From Agapanthus africanus (Eukaryota; Streptophyta; Magnoliopsida; Asparagales; Amaryllidaceae): a DNA stretch of 64,000 bases. Position numbers and translations under genes: made by a program. Each line of letters begins with the position of its first letter. Within the stretch, counting starts at the first letter, position 1. Shown in pieces: positions 1 through 10,067 of this stretch. The DNA lies in the NCBI GenBank assembly GCA_030015575.1, contig JASDDO010000016.1, positions 67,453,396 to 67,517,395 on the forward strand, written 5' to 3'. The notes under the pieces are model-generated. The model was not told the origin of the DNA. It worked only from the letters and a program-made list of their open reading frames with translations, and searched no databases.

Positions 1-834
1 CTCAGTACTCAGTTGATATGCACTTATTCATGTAGATATAGTACCTGGTGGTGTACCTTGATCATGATAGTCACATATTTTTATTGTCATACTCATGCTA
101 CCAGCTTACATGCTATTGATCATTGCTGTTAGTGCATACTTGCGATTTCAGTATAATGTTATTTACTATTCACGAGTTGGCAACTCACCCCCGTTGTGCC
201 ACAGTGTTTTGCAGGACTTACCCTCAGAGCAGTCGCGGGAGTGCGTCTTATCATCTCTACTTTTGCGGATACCGCTACGTTTGGCTGTGAGGCCGTTGCT
301 TTTAGGTGGGTTTGCGGTTATCTGTCTGTACATTGTATATCTTTTGTTGGATCTAGTATTCTCCATCTACCACTGTTTGTATATGACTTAGAGACGACTT
401 GTGAGGATTCAGTGTTGTATTATTTTGGTGACTTTGGGTGCCGTGCTCGTGGGAGCCGGTTATGTTGGAAAGTTACTTCTTATTGCAGTCTTTCCTTTGT
501 TATTTCGTCACTTCGGCGTCGTATACTTGTTGTGGTGATTGTCTCTGCCGTTGGGCGTGATTTTGCTCCCATTTTGGATGCTTTATATATTATATGTGTT
601 GTACCCGTTTTCGGGGCTAGTTTTTACAAAGGAGGTGCTGCCGAAATTTTCAAGAAGGAAAACTAGAGTTAGAGATTTTACTTGTGATTTTCAAAGTGTT
701 AAAACTATGTTTTTCTCCGTTGATCCAGATTTGGGTGATTTAGATTTCTGGGTTTCGGCTTACTTGAGTTGCGTACGCCTGTAGACGTTACGTAGTTTGA
801 GTGCCGGTTACGGGCCAAATTTTGGGTCGTGACA
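1..834 (+). mobile_element. Element G: 3' end of a gypsy-type LTR inserted in copia E
   Basis: The segment ends in TTGGGTCGTGACA at 822-834, the same terminus as the LTRs of elements A and C. The next base (835) falls inside copia RT coding sequence, just after the residues MKDLGD, so this is an insertion boundary. It shares two blocks with A and C: the palindrome box at 171-204 and a block at 599-650 ending in CTGCCGAAATTTT. No coding region is convincing here; the longest frames have no recognisable domain. The start of the LTR lies left of the window, so I cannot tell a solo LTR from the end of a full element. If the TSD is 5 bp, it should be atcac (835-839). Confidence 0.8.
171..204 (+). 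promoter_or_regulatory. Conserved 34-bp LTR box with GAGTTGGCAACTC palindrome (G copy)
   Basis: The box contains the 13-base palindrome GAGTTGGCAACTC followed by ACCCCCGTTGTGCCACAG. The same 34 bases occur without a mismatch in the LTRs of A (55706-55739) and, reverse-complemented, in both LTRs of C (10712-10745, 27777-27810). All copies are followed within a few bases by TTGCAGG. The function is unknown. It could be a transcription, splicing or RNA-processing signal. Confidence 0.7.
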
Positions 835-1797
835 ATCACCCAGGTCCTTCATGGAGAACCTTTGTGATAAGAATAGTTTGACCGATTGTAGCATAGGAAT
901 ATCATTTCCTTTCAAGAGAATGCCATCCACGTACAATACGAGGAATGTGACAGTATTCCCTACAATCTTCTTATAAATGTATGGTTCATCTATATTTTTG
1001 ATAAAATCAAACTCTTTGATTGTATCATCAAAGCAGATGTTCCAGCTCCGTGAGGCCTGCTTTAATCCATAAATGGATTTAAGCAATCTACATGCTTTCC
1101 CGCTGCTCCCACTGTCAATGAAGCCCTCTGGCTGATCCATATAAACACATTCTTCTAAATCACCATTCAGAAATGCAGTTTTAACGTCCATCTGCTAGAT
1201 TTCATAATCATAGTGAGCAGCAATAGCAAGTAGGATCCTAATGGATTTAAGCATTGCTACTGGAGAGAAAGTTTCATCATAGTCCAATTCTGGTCTTTGA
1301 CGAAAACCTTTCGCTACAAGCCTTGCTTTAAAGGTCTCTACCTGTCCATCCACACCAATCTTTCTCTTAAAGATCAATTTGCACCCAACGGGTTTTATCC
1401 CAGGAGGCGCAACGTCCAAAGTCCATACTTTGTTGGTGTACATGGACTCTATTTCGGATCTCATGGCTTCCAGCCACTTCACTGAGTCACCACTCGTGAT
1501 AGCTTGCTGAAAACTAATAGGGTCATCATCATCCATGATGTAATCTTCTCTATCACCGTCAATGAGAAACCCATAGTATCTCTCCGGTGGGCGAGAAGTT
1601 CTACTAGATCTCTGGAGCGGCTGGGGTTCTTGAAGTTCTACTGCAACATCAGTTTCAACCAATTCGTCCTGAGTAATTTGTGTCTCTAGAACCTCTTCTA
1701 GTTCTACTGCATTGCCATCAATACCATCTGTAAAGATTTCATTTTCCAAAAATGCGGCATGCTGAGCAACAAACACCTTTTGTTCCTCCTTGTGGTA
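835..1797 (-). pseudogene. Copia E reverse transcriptase, N-terminal half, broken
   Basis: The protein continues from the integrase tail and linker (residues such as FYHKEEQKVFVAQHAAFLE) into copia RT. Visible RT motifs are WLEAMRSEIES, KLIFKRKIG, ARLVAKGF, DYDETFSPVA, MDVKTAFLNG, YGLKQASRSW and LYVDGILL. The strand-transferase active site YVDD reads YVDG, which removes one catalytic aspartate. A TAG stop near 1192-1194 sits where related proteins have W in EIWQMDVKTAF, so it is probably TGG changed to TAG. The domain ends abruptly at MKDLGD because element G is inserted there. This copy cannot make active RT. The family call is firm. Confidence 0.9.
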
Positions 1798-2610
1798 GAA
1801 TATATCCATACGAATGTTTTGGATATCCCACAAATTTACACATGACCGATCGTGTCTCGAGTTTGTCTGGATTCTGCTTTTTAACAAAAGACGGACAACC
1901 CCAAATCCTAACTCTTTTAAGAGATGGTCTCTTTCCACTTTATATCTCATATGGAGTGGTAGACACGGTCTTGGTTGGAACCCTATTTAATAGATACATT
2001 GCTGTCTCCAATGCATGCCCCCAAAAGGAAAGCGGTAACTCAGCATCACACATCATGGATCGTACCATATCTAATAGGGTACGATTCCTCCGTTCTGACA
2101 CACCGTTGTGCTGTGGTGTGTAAGGAGGAGTGAGCTGAGAGAGAATCCCATTCTCTTTTAAGAAGTCTGAAGACTCTGTACTTAAGTACTCTCCACCTTG
2201 ATCTGATCGAAGTTTCTTGATGCTCAAGCCTGTTTGTTTTTCTACTTCAAGTTTGTACTCCTTGAATTTCTCAAAAGCTTCGGATTTGTGCTTTATCAAA
2301 AACACGTGTCCAAATCTTGAGAAATCATCAGTAAAAGTAATGAAGTATGAAAAACTGCCTTTAGCATGTGTAGACATTGGTCCGCATACATCACTATGTA
2401 TAAAGCCTAAGAGTTCCACAGCTCTTTCTCCGTGTCCAGTAAACGGAGTTTTGGTCATTTTACCTTTGATATAGGACTGGAAAGTCGCATAAGATTTATA
2501 TTCAAAAGGATTTAAATATCCATCTTTATGTAGCTTGCTTAGTCTTGTTTCATTAATATGACCAAGTCTACAATGCCAAAGAAAAGCTTCATTTATATCT
2601 GAAACTTTCT
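1798..2610 (-). pseudogene. Copia E integrase, broken
   Basis: The integrase begins with a zinc-finger region (WHCRLGHINETRLSKLHKDG) and continues into the catalytic core. Core motifs are HSDVCGPM, TDDFSRFG, LRSDQGGEYLS, PYTPQHNGVSERRNRTLLD and SFWGHALETAMYLLNRVP. The D-D-E triad is present. The zinc finger has lost both cysteines: the usual CxxC reads FQSY in SYATFQSYIKG. An in-frame TAA follows TTPYEI near 1941, where W is normal. A one-base loss near 1798 then shifts the frame between the CKFVGY and FYHKEEQ parts. This is a relic of the enzyme that joins cDNA to host DNA. Confidence 0.88.
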
Positions 2611-2643
2611 TTTATTAGTATGTTGTATATTGAAAACTGTGTG

Positions 2644-3390
2644 TTAGTTCAGGACGTAGATACCGTTATTTAATGTACCATACCCAATCAACTCTTGATT
2701 CAAGTTAATGTTCATAACATTATTTTGCAATACAAAATGATATCCTTCATTGTCCAACAAAGAAACAGATATTATATTACATAGCATACTTGGTACAAAA
2801 TAACACGGTTTCAAAACCAATATACAACCCGAAGGCAAACCCAGATGATACACTCCTACGGATACAGCATGTACATTGGAACCATTTCCAACCCGTAGAG
2901 TATAGTCTCCAGTCTTCAAAACTCTACTGTTTCTCAACCCCTGGACACAATTGCAGCTGTGAGAACTAGAACCGGTATCTAATACCCAAGATGTAGAGTT
3001 AATTGAAAAACAGTTCTCAGATACAAACACACCTGAAGCGGAAGCATCAACATGTTTCTTCTTCTTGAGATCAACAAGATACACAGCACAGTTGCGTTTC
3101 CAATGTCCCGACTTGTGGCAGTAAAAACATTCTCCTTTTCCACTTCCCGCGGCCCCAGATATGTCTTTTCCCTTCACCTTTTTAACTCCACCTTTCTGTT
3201 TGATGGGTTTCTTCTTCTTCTTTCCATTGGCCTTGGCTTTTGGGATGGAAGAGGAAGATGACCCAGCAATCAGAGCGGGAGTCTTCGCTGTTTTCAGCGT
3301 GCTCTCTGCACTTCTCAACATATTGAGAAGTTCAGGCAATGATTTCTCCAAATCGTTCATATTGAAATTCACTATGAATGGAGCAAAGGC
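2644..3390 (-). pseudogene. Copia E gag C-terminus, zinc knuckle and protease
   Basis: The frame carries the end of Gag (FIVNFNMNDLEKSLPELLNM), a lysine-rich basic linker, a CCHC zinc knuckle (CFYCHKSGHWKRNC, CX2CX4HX4C) and an aspartic protease with WVLDTGSSSHSC. The knuckle binds genomic RNA in the particle, and the protease cuts the polyprotein. It is joined to the gag N-terminus across a run of 17 G on the plus strand (3391-3407), where the frame changes. The protease frame ends with NNGIYVLN and a stop at 2644. Integrase coding resumes near 2610 after a short damaged stretch. Confidence 0.87.
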
Positions 3391-3407
3391 GGGGGGGGGG
3401 GGGGGGG
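3391..3407. repeat. 17-base G/C homopolymer inside copia gag
   Basis: An uninterrupted run of 17 G on the plus strand reads as poly-proline codons on the coding strand. On one side the frame reads VLQSLPPPPP and on the other PPPPPAFAPFIVNF. The run therefore marks slippage that changed the gag frame, apparently from an original proline pair. Confidence 0.85.
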
Positions 3408-3886
3408 AGAGACTGCAGAACAATATCCGTATATTGCTCATTATCCATTGTCCATCCCAGTTCCTCGAGTTCTTCTATAAGACCAATCATTTTCAAAACA
3501 TGTTTTCGTACTGATGCACTATGGGCCATTCGCATCTGAAACAACTTTCGAGATGCCTCGTATCTTAAAGTACGAGATTGCTCTTCATACAACTCCTTTG
3601 TATGAAGAAAGATGGATTGCACATCCATCTTCTCGTGCTGTTTCTGATGGATGTTGTCCATAGAAGCAAGCGCAAGGCACTTGGCCGTGTTGCAGTCAAT
3701 ATCCCATATTTTTCGGATCTCCCTATCCGAAACAGATGATTCAGGTCTTGGGACGGGTGGGGCTTTGGTAGTGAGGACATATGATACTTTATCATATGTG
3801 AGTGCAATGTTCAAGTTCCTCAACCATTCTTTATAGTTCGTTCCTGTCAGTTTGTTTTTCTTTAGTAGAAGCTTAAGTCCCGTCAT
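3408..3886 (-). pseudogene. Copia E gag N-terminus
   Basis: The frame starts at MTGLKLLLKKNKLTGTNYKE, the usual opening of copia Gag (KLTGTNYKEWLRNLNIAL), and continues through an alpha-helical capsid region (MRMAHSASVRKHVLKMIGLIEELEELG) to the homopolymer. This is the particle-forming protein. An upstream ATG at 3897-3899 opens a frame that stops after eight codons and is out of phase with gag. I therefore take 3886 as the start of the readable gag. The frame stays open past the G-run to 3332, but that part is the wrong frame. Confidence 0.85.
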
Positions 3887-4835
3887 CGGTATCTGCCATT
3901 AGGAGAGAGAAAAGAATACACTCAGCGAAATGCTCTTGCAAAGAATTTGATTGGTTATTATCTTATTTAATCGATGTCTCCCACTGCTTTTATCAAATTT
4001 TCTTTCAAAACCTGAAAAGAAAACTAGCCAGGATTAATTACATTCTACAGTTTCGCTAACCGGTCAGCCAGGCCAGTGTCGGTACTTTGAGGGACGTTCC
4101 CCGTGCTTTCGCACAGACCTAATTAAAATAAACCTCGTTTTCCCAGAGGTCAAACCCCGTCGACACCTTTCTAGACACCTACTGGATTAGCTAATTGCAA
4201 ACTGCAAAACTCTCCTGTGAGTAACTCTTACTCACAGTGGGATCGGGATCCAACTATCATATAGATGGTATGCAATCTCATTGCAAATTTCAACTCTTGA
4301 AACTCCCGATATAGTTTTTACCCCTAGTAACTTATGACCTTGGCTATGGTCAAAATATCATAAGCACTGGTCAAGTTCTACCCGTCATTTCGAGATTAAC
4401 TAGACCCACCCATATGACCCTTGACTATGATCAACATAATCACATGAATGTCCTAACTAATCGCATCTTATGCGGTGTAGGAAGACATCACTTAGCTACT
4501 GTACACATACGTAGCACGAATACTAAGTACTCTGCTTTCTAAAATGACGGAGGGTTGCGGATGGTTTTTATGAAAACCTTTAACGCTTTGAACTTGATAT
4601 CGTTGTAGAATTAAAACGGTTTAGAAAAGGAGTGGCTTAAGCTCCGTATCTTTTGAAACTTGCATTTTTCATAAAATGGCCGAGTGGGTTTCAAATCCGA
4701 TTCTACAACACCTTTAGGTTTCTTTTACTTTTACATTAATCTCATTAATGTAGTCCCATCATTTAAGTTCCTAAGCCATCACAAAAATGAAACAAAAATA
4801 GAACGTATATTTATACCATCCGCATTCGCCACAAT

Positions 4836-4887
4836 GTCCCGTTATGCACCGTTAGGTTACTTAAATAACGGCATAGCAGGGCGGGAC
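4836..4887 (-). other. Conserved two-part stem-loop in copia leader (E copy)
   Basis: The outer arms GTCCCG (4836-4841) and CGGGAC (4882-4887) pair perfectly. The inner arms CCGTTA (4849-4854) and TAACGG (4866-4871) pair perfectly around an 11-base loop. TATG (4843-4846) can also pair with CATA (4872-4875). Equivalent structures with shifted inner pairs occur in D and F. Confidence 0.65.
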
Positions 4888-5668
4888 TAGCGCGGGTGTG
4901 AAATATAAGCAACGTTTATTATATATCATATATATAATAATAAACCATTCATCTCAGATACTAAGTAATCACATTACAGAATATCAATCCAGCAGAAGCA
5001 CATATGAAAATAAAAGGATATCTAGGAGGTCCGTATTTAGTATTCAGCCATCAATAGAAAATACGGATTCCACGGTCGCGATGAATAGCCAAGCCCACAC
5101 CCCTAGACCCTTACGAGAGCGGTAAGTGATCCTGCCAATTCTAGAGTTTAGGAGACCCGGTCTCGACTCCTCGAGATGGCCTCCTACTGAACCCTAGAAC
5201 TCGATCACTTGTGCTCCCCTCCTTGGGTCTATCCTAATGCGGAAAAGTAAATAATATACAATAATAGTGACATCATCCTCAACCCGGAAGTGCCCCAAAT
5301 AAAAGAATATTACATACATTTAACTTTTACATGAATGAAAATAAACACTCTCATCTCACATAAAACCCCCGGCTATTCAATCACGACAATCCTGCATCAT
5401 ATCTCAGCAACACATAATATCTCATATTATCAATATAAGCAAGTATGCGTATCCCGATTGTCGTTGATGTATAGCAACGAAGCCGGCGATACACCACATA
5501 CTACGCTTACGGTCGCAGAAAAGAAAGTGAAAAACAACAATTGCAATCACAGATATCAAGACGGTGTTTAACGTTTCGGTCAAATCAACAAACACCCACG
5601 TTTTACCCCTAGAGCTCAACACTTGAGCAAAGTTACAAATACTCAAAAATCGCGCTACAGTGTCTTAT

Positions 5669-5816
5669 GATCCAGCCGTAGAAGGAGTTAACCAACGCCT
5701 CACCTATGACACCACGACACTACGGCAAACCCGAAGGTTCGTTCGCAGTTCCGTGGGCATAGAATCGAGTTAAGGTTATTATGATCTTCTAGAGGGTCCA
5801 TAGGATACTTGCGCTA
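5669..5816. repeat. Module shared between copia E leader and gypsy-type element C (E copy)
   Basis: It opens with TCCAGCCGTAGAA and closes with TTCTAGAGGGTCCATAG. Internal agreement includes AAGGTTC and TCGAGTTA. The same ordered blocks occur at 16195-16338 in C. No copy was seen in the leaders of D or F. Its nature is unknown; it could be a captured sequence or an old small insertion. Confidence 0.65.
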
Positions 5817-6321
5817 CTATTGAATATAAAGTTAACTTAGGAAAATTACAACACTTGGAAATTTCAGCGGGGTAGAAAGTGGGGTGTCCGATGTTCGTTC
5901 GAAATGCTAAAAATAGTCTAGGCTACCATTTTAGTATCAAATAATACGACTACGAATCACTATGAATTAGCCCCAAGTCTAAACAATCATCACATGAAAA
6001 TTGGGCTAAGCAAACAATACTAGAAACCCTAACTTGCAAACAACAGAGCATAGGTGAAACAGGGGGTGCATAGGGGGTAGGGGGGCCGGCCTAGCCAGAT
6101 TTTGTGGGGGTGTACTCGGCCAAAATCCGAGCACCCCCCCTCGCCCGTATTTCACCTGGGTTCTTAGGATTGCCTGCACTGCATTCTGTACATGTTTGGA
6201 AAATTTTTAGAGCACCTTTTTAAAAATTTCCAGAGATCTTATATAGCGTTCCGTAATACCGTATTTTTCGGAGTCGGATTCGTTTTCGTATTAGTTATAA
6301 TACCAAGTCCAGAATTTTAGC

Positions 6322-6336
6322 TTGGCTCTGATACCA
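6322..6336 (-). other. Copia E primer-binding site
   Basis: On the minus strand it reads TGGTATCAGAGCCAA, complementary to the 3' end of plant initiator tRNA-Met. It lies directly inside the LTR boundary at 6338. Confidence 0.85.
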
Positions 6337-6337
6337 T

Positions 6338-7635
6338 TGTTAGGTTTCCCTAGCACCTACTATTGAGTATGGAAACATCACACATGCCACTTTAAAAATT
6401 TAGAGGTGCTAAGCAAACTAAGCATGGATCTTTAACTAGAATTTCTAGGGTAACAACACAAGTATCACATACAAGAACTATATTTACACTAAGTGAAAGG
6501 AATACAACCTTTGTAGTCCTCTTTGTAGTGACTCCTAAGATCGTTGAGAGTTGGAAAAACTTGCAAGTAAGCTCTTTTGTCCACGATGATCCACCCGAAG
6601 TCCACTTAGTCCAAGCTCCTAGCTTCAAATGATCAAACAAAATGATGAAGCCAAACACTCTAATCTAATTGGCTAGATTAGAGTAGAATGATGAGGTGGT
6701 GTGTTTTCTATAATCAAAATCCTTTCTTTTTATCTCCCTCTCTTTAGAAAAATCAAGAGAGTAAGGAGGAAGAAGAAGATGAAGGCAAAAGCTTTTTTCT
6801 AAAAGAAATGATAAATGGTTGAAATGAAAATAGAAAAGATAGTATATATTTTCTCTTTGTCATTCCAAACCATGGTTACTAAATATAGATATTATTGCAC
6901 TTGAGTTAAAAGAAAAAAGGAAAGATTAATCTATGGTTAAAAAGTGGGTGAACTTAGGTTAAGTTCAAGAAGAGTGTAGAAGATAACCATGGATTAATCT
7001 TTATCTTTTCATTTTGTTTTAAACAAATGAATATAAATATCTATATATAATAGTTCCATGTAAGTCTTATATTGCCTACAAGTGTGTATCATCAACCATG
7101 ATACTTTTGTATGCATGTATCCATGCACTTCAACATGTGCATACATGCATGCATTCTTCCCCTTTAATAAAAAGGGTTTGACTACAGAATTAAAATAAAA
7201 CTAAAAGTCAAAATGTTAAATCAACAATTGATTTAACAATCCGGTCATATCACATATGACCCGATCAATAGAAAAACGCCAGATTAACATACGGTATCAC
7301 ATAGTCGTATTCAATCGGGTCCCACGCATATCACATATGCACACCACATCTTTTCGCATGGGCTAGGGAACTTCTGTGTGGGACTCTAAGACTCATCAAT
7401 ACGCTGACAGTGGGTGATGATCATATCAAACACCCATAAGCCGCAAGCGGTCAGCTAAATATAATGGCCACCCGTGTATTGAACAATCAGAAGAAAACCA
7501 GCAAAGCTGTCAAAACTCCCGTCGAGCCATCTGGCAACACTTACCGTACAGTCCGATCTCCTCATTAAATATGTTGCATATCGAGTCTAGGGATGGTGTT
7601 GTCGACCCCAATAACTCAATAAGTCATGCCGGTAT
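6338..7635 (-). mobile_element. Copia E 5' LTR, partial
   Basis: The LTR edge reads TGTTAGGTTTCCC on the plus strand, next to the primer site. It contains short blocks seen in the LTRs of D and F, such as TGTGGGACTCTAAGACTC (7376 onward), the ACAGTGGG segment and ACAGTCCG. It stops where A begins. The remaining part should lie right of the window beyond A's 3' LTR. No open frame looks real. Confidence 0.8.
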
Positions 7636-8804
7636 TGTAGCGCCTTGAAATGTCATTTTGGTGTTTTCCTGAAAATCGGTGAAAATTCGGTATTTTTCCG
7701 AAAACCGTTTTTTTTGTTATTTTGCAGTTTAGGACTAATTATACCTAATTTTGATAGGTAATTGCTAGTTTTTAGTAGCAAATGAGTTACTTATGAAATT
7801 CTGGTCGTTTAAAAATTTTCCCTAATTTTTCAATTTTTAATATTATTTTAAGCCGGTAAGAAAATACATTAAATTAGCGATAAATACAAATTTAAATGGG
7901 CTAAATTTAAGCTTTAAAATCATGTTAATTAAAATCTAGCTGTAATATAAATTTTTAGTATTTTATTTTAAGTTTTAACTAATTTTTATTATGGAAAACG
8001 AAATTTATTGAATTTTAAGCTTAAACTTGCAATTTTGGACTTGTAGGGGGGTCTTTTTGCATGGGATTCTTTTTGTAACCTCTCACACTCATCCTCACTC
8101 CATCATGGCCAGCCCCACCTTGGCAGCAGCCCATTCCCCCCCTCTATTTGACTTTAACTATTGTGATTGAATGGTTTTGAATAGGATTAAAATATAGTAA
8201 TTTGGGCATGGGTTTTTAGTGAGATATGAGGGCTTTGACTTTGGATTTTTCTCTCACAATTTCCTCACAACTCCCCACTTCCCTCCTCTGGCCGAGAGCT
8301 TCCCAGGTGCTGTCCCCAATTTCCCTTCTCTTTTTCCTTCCAAAATTCATCACAATTCCATCAAAATTCAACAAAAATCCATAGATTTCTTCACAAATTC
8401 AACACAAAACCCTATTCTATCCCTTCTCAAGCCCAAATTGGTTTAAATTTTGGAGAAAAGAGGCAACTTTGGAGGCTAAGTGCAAGAGGTTCAAAGCATG
8501 TGAGGTGAAAATTCTAATCTAATTGTTATTTGTAGTTAAAGGGTGCTAATTAGGACTTGTATGTTGTGCTATTGTTAAAATTATAGCTAAATCCTAATCT
8601 AGTTTTTTCTAGTTCTTGGTTTGAAATTAAATTAGGGTTTAGAACACCATTATGAGATTAATTAAGTTATTTTGTTATCTAGTTATTATACAAACCTAAT
8701 TTAAGAGATTACTTTGCTTATGTGGGCATCGATATGTGTTAATTTATGTTGTTCAAGTGTGAAATTGGATTTAATTGCTAATTACAAAAAAAATCAAGAA
8801 AGGG
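7636..8804 (+). mobile_element. Element A 5' LTR, first part
   Basis: It matches the 3' LTR from 61354 to about 62520 almost base for base, with scattered substitutions. It ends with the B target-site duplication aaggg at 8800-8804. It is AT-rich, and the short open frame near 8219-8446 is also open in the 3' LTR copy but resembles no known protein. Confidence 0.9.
8800..8804. other. Target-site duplication of element B (left)
   Basis: aaggg here and at 54085-54089 flank TGTAGGGTG...ACCCCAACA. The uninterrupted site is visible in A's 3' LTR near 62516-62523 (AAGAAAGGGTTGTTTATGG). Confidence 0.93.
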
Positions 8805-9254
8805 TGTAGGGTGTTTTTTGTCACCCCATTGAGATGGGAATACGAGCGCGCTTGTCAGGCGTACTACAGATTCCCCCTGTCTAGGGTAGGCCGGGGTTTA
8901 ATGATAGTGGGGATCCGAATCTCCGGCAGCCGCGAACTAAGCTGCCGTTAATTACCCCCCGCCTTTGGGGCGAGGGAACCTCCGATTGACGGGTCAAACT
9001 GGTCATGCGAACTCAATGTGCAGTGTACGTGTGTTGTTGTTTAGAAGGGGGGTTTGAATATATCGGGAGCCACGCAGAGTTTTTACGGGGGTCCCGCTAC
9101 CCGGATAGCAGCCCCCTTGCGGGGTGCGGGGCAGCGCCCCGTTAGAAATTTTTTCTAACAGGGACAGTGTCGTGGAGTATGTGTATGTGTACATTTGTAT
9201 ACATATGTATATATATACATGCATATATAAATAAAGGGGAAAAAGACATCCAAG

Positions 9255-9795
9255 GGATGCGTGGGGCCAGCGCCTAGGCGCTTGAGCGCAAGCGCGCCAC
9301 GTGTCGGCACGTGGGCGCTTTGCGCTCGAGCGCAGAGTGCTGGAGCGCAACGCGCCACGTGTCGGTACGTGGGCGCTTTGCGCTCAGACGCTGAGCGCTT
9401 GGGCGCAAGCACGCCACGTGTCGGCATGTGGGCGACTTGCGCTCGAGCGCTTGCGCTTGAGCGCAAGAGCGCCACGCGTCGGCACGAGGGCGACTTGCGC
9501 TCGAGCGCAAGAGCGCCACGCGTCCTCACGGGGGCGACTTGCGCTCGAGTGCTTGCACTGGAGCGCTCTCTGGAGCGCAAGAGCGCCACGTGTCGGCACG
9601 GGGGCGACTTGCGTTCGAGCGCTTGTGCTGGAGCGCAAGAGCGCCACGTGTCGGCACGGGGGCGACTTGCGCTCGAGCGCTTGCGCTGGAGCGCAAGCGC
9701 GCCACGTGTTGGCACGGGGGCGCTCTGCGTTTGAGCGCTTGCGCTGGAGTGCAAGCGCGCCACGTGTCGGCACGCGGGCGCTCTGCGCTTGAGCG
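9255..9795. repeat. G-box/ABRE-like tandem array, 9 copies (B 3' LTR)
   Basis: Units of roughly 45-75 bp carry GCGCCACGTGTCGGCACG with variants, separated by GCGCTTGAGCGC-like palindromes. I count nine GCCACG(T/C)GT cores. On the element's own strand most read CACGTGGC, the plant ABRE/G-box core. Several long open frames run through the array on both strands. They are products of repetitive GC-rich sequence, not genes. Confidence 0.85.
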
Positions 9796-10062
9796 CCGGC
9801 GAGAAAAAGAGGCTCTTAGCCTGAAAAAATTTCTCAGAAGAGAAATCAGAGAGGAGTTGGACTCCTGAGTGTGTTTTTCTTCTTTTTTGGGGGTTTAGTG
9901 AAAGATGTTCTTCTTCTTCCTCCTCTGTTTGCTGGATCTTGAAGATCAAGAGATGTGGGATTTTTTTTAAAAATCTCCTCTTTTTGAGATCTGATGGAAG
10001 ATCTGAGTTCCCCTTTATGGGTTTTGTGGTGAAAAACTATTTTGTTTTATAAAAAGAAGAGT

Positions 10063-10067
10063 AAAAC
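10063..10067. other. Target-site duplication of element C (left)
   Basis: aaaac at 10063-10067 and 31259-31263 flanks C. The empty site GTAAAACTCTTG is intact in B's right LTR near 53617-53628. Confidence 0.92.

Larger units (their letters stand above)
3899..6321 (-). other. Copia E 5' untranslated leader (2.4 kb)
   Basis: No credible coding region lies between the primer-binding site and gag. Stretches of this leader align by eye with the leaders of D (21982-24269) and F (41372-43664). Examples are the GGGATCCAACT...AAACTCC block at about 4240-4310, the CTTGATATCG segment at about 4595, and the CCATCCGCATTCG...AGCGCGGGTG segment at 4818-4897. Near 5669-5816 it also holds a module shared with the unrelated element C. 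The length and conservation suggest packaging or translation-control sequence. Confidence 0.7.
835..7635 (-). mobile_element. Element E: old Ty1/copia retrotransposon fragment
   Basis: Reading on the minus strand from the right, it has a partial 5' LTR (6338-7635), a primer-binding site, a 2.4-kb untranslated leader, and gag, protease, integrase and the first half of RT. The order protease-integrase-RT defines Ty1/copia. The right end is cut by A at 7636 and the left end by G at 834. The rest of RT, RNase H and the 3' LTR lie outside the window. Every coding domain carries breaks, so this is the oldest element here. It shares leader blocks with D and F. Confidence 0.88.
8805..10067 (-). mobile_element. 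Element B 3' LTR, distal part
   Basis: It matches 52538-53632 except for about 72 extra bases near 9075-9145 and a longer GC-rich tandem array. It is interrupted at 10067 by C. The full left LTR is about 1705 bp against 1547 bp on the right. An AT-rich TATA-like stretch lies at 9221-9235. Confidence 0.9.

Noticed and set aside
1-834. G as the left part of element A
   Set aside because: A has its own 5' LTR start at 7636 and a 3' LTR at 61354. The LTR sequences of G and A differ clearly outside the conserved blocks.
9155-9949. Long arginine/alanine-rich open frames on both strands over the GC-rich array (also 52816-53503)
   Set aside because: They follow the tandem repeat in several frames at once, have no domain, and differ between the LTR copies.
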